Source of the DNA: Penium margaritaceum
Taxonomy: Eukaryota > Streptophyta > Zygnematophyceae > Desmidiales > Peniaceae
NCBI GenBank assembly: GCA_023375785.1
Contig: SZWC01007351.1
Location: 1-64,000, forward strand
Direction: 5' to 3'
DNA length: 64,000 nt
How positions within the stretch are numbered: the first letter of the stretch is position 1; every line of letters begins with the position of its first letter. The notes under the pieces were generated by a model. The model did no database searches, was not told the DNA's origin, and saw nothing but the letters and a program-made list of their open reading frames with translations. A program made the translations under genes and the position numbers. Shown here one piece after another: positions 63,527 through 64,000 of this stretch.

Positions 63527-64000
63527 TGCACGCGTACCACCCCTGGTCCACGAAGTGTTCCGGGCAAACGGGACGTCAGAATGGAGAGGCAAAAATTGCG
63601 GAACGTAGAGGCGGTCGTACAGTATGGCCAGGCATGATTCTCTCGAAGAAACACCGACCGTGGGTGCAGAACGCGCATCGGGAGCAGTGAGCGCAGGCAC
63701 GCACTCAGTGCACGCGTACGACCCCCGGTCCACGAATTGTTCCGGGCAAACGGGACGTCAGAATGGAGAGGCAAAAACTACGGAGCGTAGAGGCGGTCGT
63801 ACAGTACGGCTAGGCATGATTCCTCCAAAGAAACGCCGACCGTGGGTGCAGAACGCGTGTCAGGAGCAGTGAGCGCAGGCATGCACCTAGTGCACGCGTA
63901 TGACCCCCGGTCCACGAATTGTTTCGGGCAAACGGGACGTCTGAATGGAGAGGCGAAAAATGCGGAGCGTAGAGGCGGTCGTACAGTATGGCCAGGCACG
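63527..64000 (+). repeat. 7/8-monomer higher-order repeat, partial unit 4
   Basis: This is the beginning of another unit, similar to the start of unit 3 at offset 1456. It is cut by the window edge, so the higher-order array continues to the right. Confidence 0.7.

Larger units (their letters stand above)
4638..64000 (+). repeat. Right satellite arm, about 325 monomers of 182 bp
   Basis: Every base from here to the window end, except the N gap, belongs to a head-to-tail 182-bp satellite in one orientation. Landmarks in each monomer, in order, are GAATTGTTCCGGGCAAACGG, a GACGTCAGAATGGAGAGG block, GCGTAGAGGCGGTCGTACAG, GAAGAAACACCGACCGTGGG and CAGTGCACGCGTACGACC. The period is exact over long stretches (for example 182-base steps throughout 32243-34478). 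Neighbouring monomers usually differ at several to about 10% of positions, mostly transitions at CpG. The arm continues past the right edge. It starts at about consensus position 94, a different phase from where the left arm stops. Confidence 0.98.

Noticed and set aside
4638-64000. CRISPR-like regular repeat array
   Set aside because: The 182-bp units are contiguous with no unique spacers and vary gradually, so this is ordinary satellite DNA.
4638-64000. Hammerhead or other self-cleaving ribozyme in the satellite
   Set aside because: I looked for the CTGATGA core with a matching GAAA on both strands of the consensus and did not find it.
4638-64000. Calling the array a centromere outright
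   Set aside because: Higher-order structure and a CENP-B-like motif fit, but the same features occur in pericentromeric, subtelomeric or sex-chromosome satellites. No chromatin or map information is available.
1-64000. rRNA, tRNA, telomere repeats or pol III internal promoters
   Set aside because: No recognisable conserved rRNA or tRNA segments, A/B boxes or TTAGG/TTAGGG-type repeats were seen in spacer or satellite.

Overview
This window is almost entirely tandem satellite DNA from a eukaryotic nuclear genome assembly; a run of Ns marks a scaffold gap. The monomer is 182 bp. A consensus I built by eye has about 63% GC and 23 CpGs (CpG observed/expected about 1.3), and is purine-rich on the right-arm plus strand (46 A, 52 C, 62 G, 22 T). 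No complete conventional gene, rRNA, tRNA, CRISPR array or recognised transposon is visible. The organism cannot be named. The higher-order satellite, the signal-peptide-like start with a Kozak-like context and a TCAGT initiator suggest an animal, perhaps an arthropod, but that is weak inference.

Layout. Positions 1-2447 hold about 13 monomers on the minus strand (left arm). Positions 2448-4637 are a 2.19 kb non-satellite spacer. Positions 4638-64000 hold about 325 monomers on the plus strand (right arm), with no further orientation switch. The arms are therefore inverted about the spacer. They are inverted at the level of monomer order too: left-arm position x aligns with right-arm position about 9373-x, so 6-2447 pairs with about 6926-9367.

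The spacer carries protein-like fragments on both strands that I cannot assign to a family, a perfect 17-bp hairpin at 3194-3230, and at 4594 the start of a secreted-protein gene. The satellite begins about 44 bases after that start codon. The reading frame continues into satellite for about 49 codons, giving a 63-residue chimeric ORF.

The right arm has layered higher-order structure. A 4.73 kb (26-monomer) unit lies at 4638-9013 and again at 9368-13743, and a similar period recurs at about 42.0-44.7 kb versus 46.7-49.4 kb. There is an 11/12-monomer tandem duplication (25.42-29.6 kb), a 5-monomer one (23.22-24.54 kb) and a 7/8-monomer unit (59.34-64.0 kb). Two blocks are homogenised: about 12 indistinguishable monomers at 32243-34478 and about 4 at 39815-40552. 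A 469-N gap at 38975-39443 breaks the 182-bp phase by 74 bp, so its stated length cannot be right.

Function. Nothing indicates that the satellite encodes protein. Its long open frames on one strand follow from low A content and from 182 not being a multiple of 3. Most monomers carry a 17-bp motif matching 8 of 9 core CENP-B box positions, and two match all 9. Together with higher-order repeats and local homogenisation this makes a centromeric or pericentromeric origin a reasonable but unproven hypothesis.
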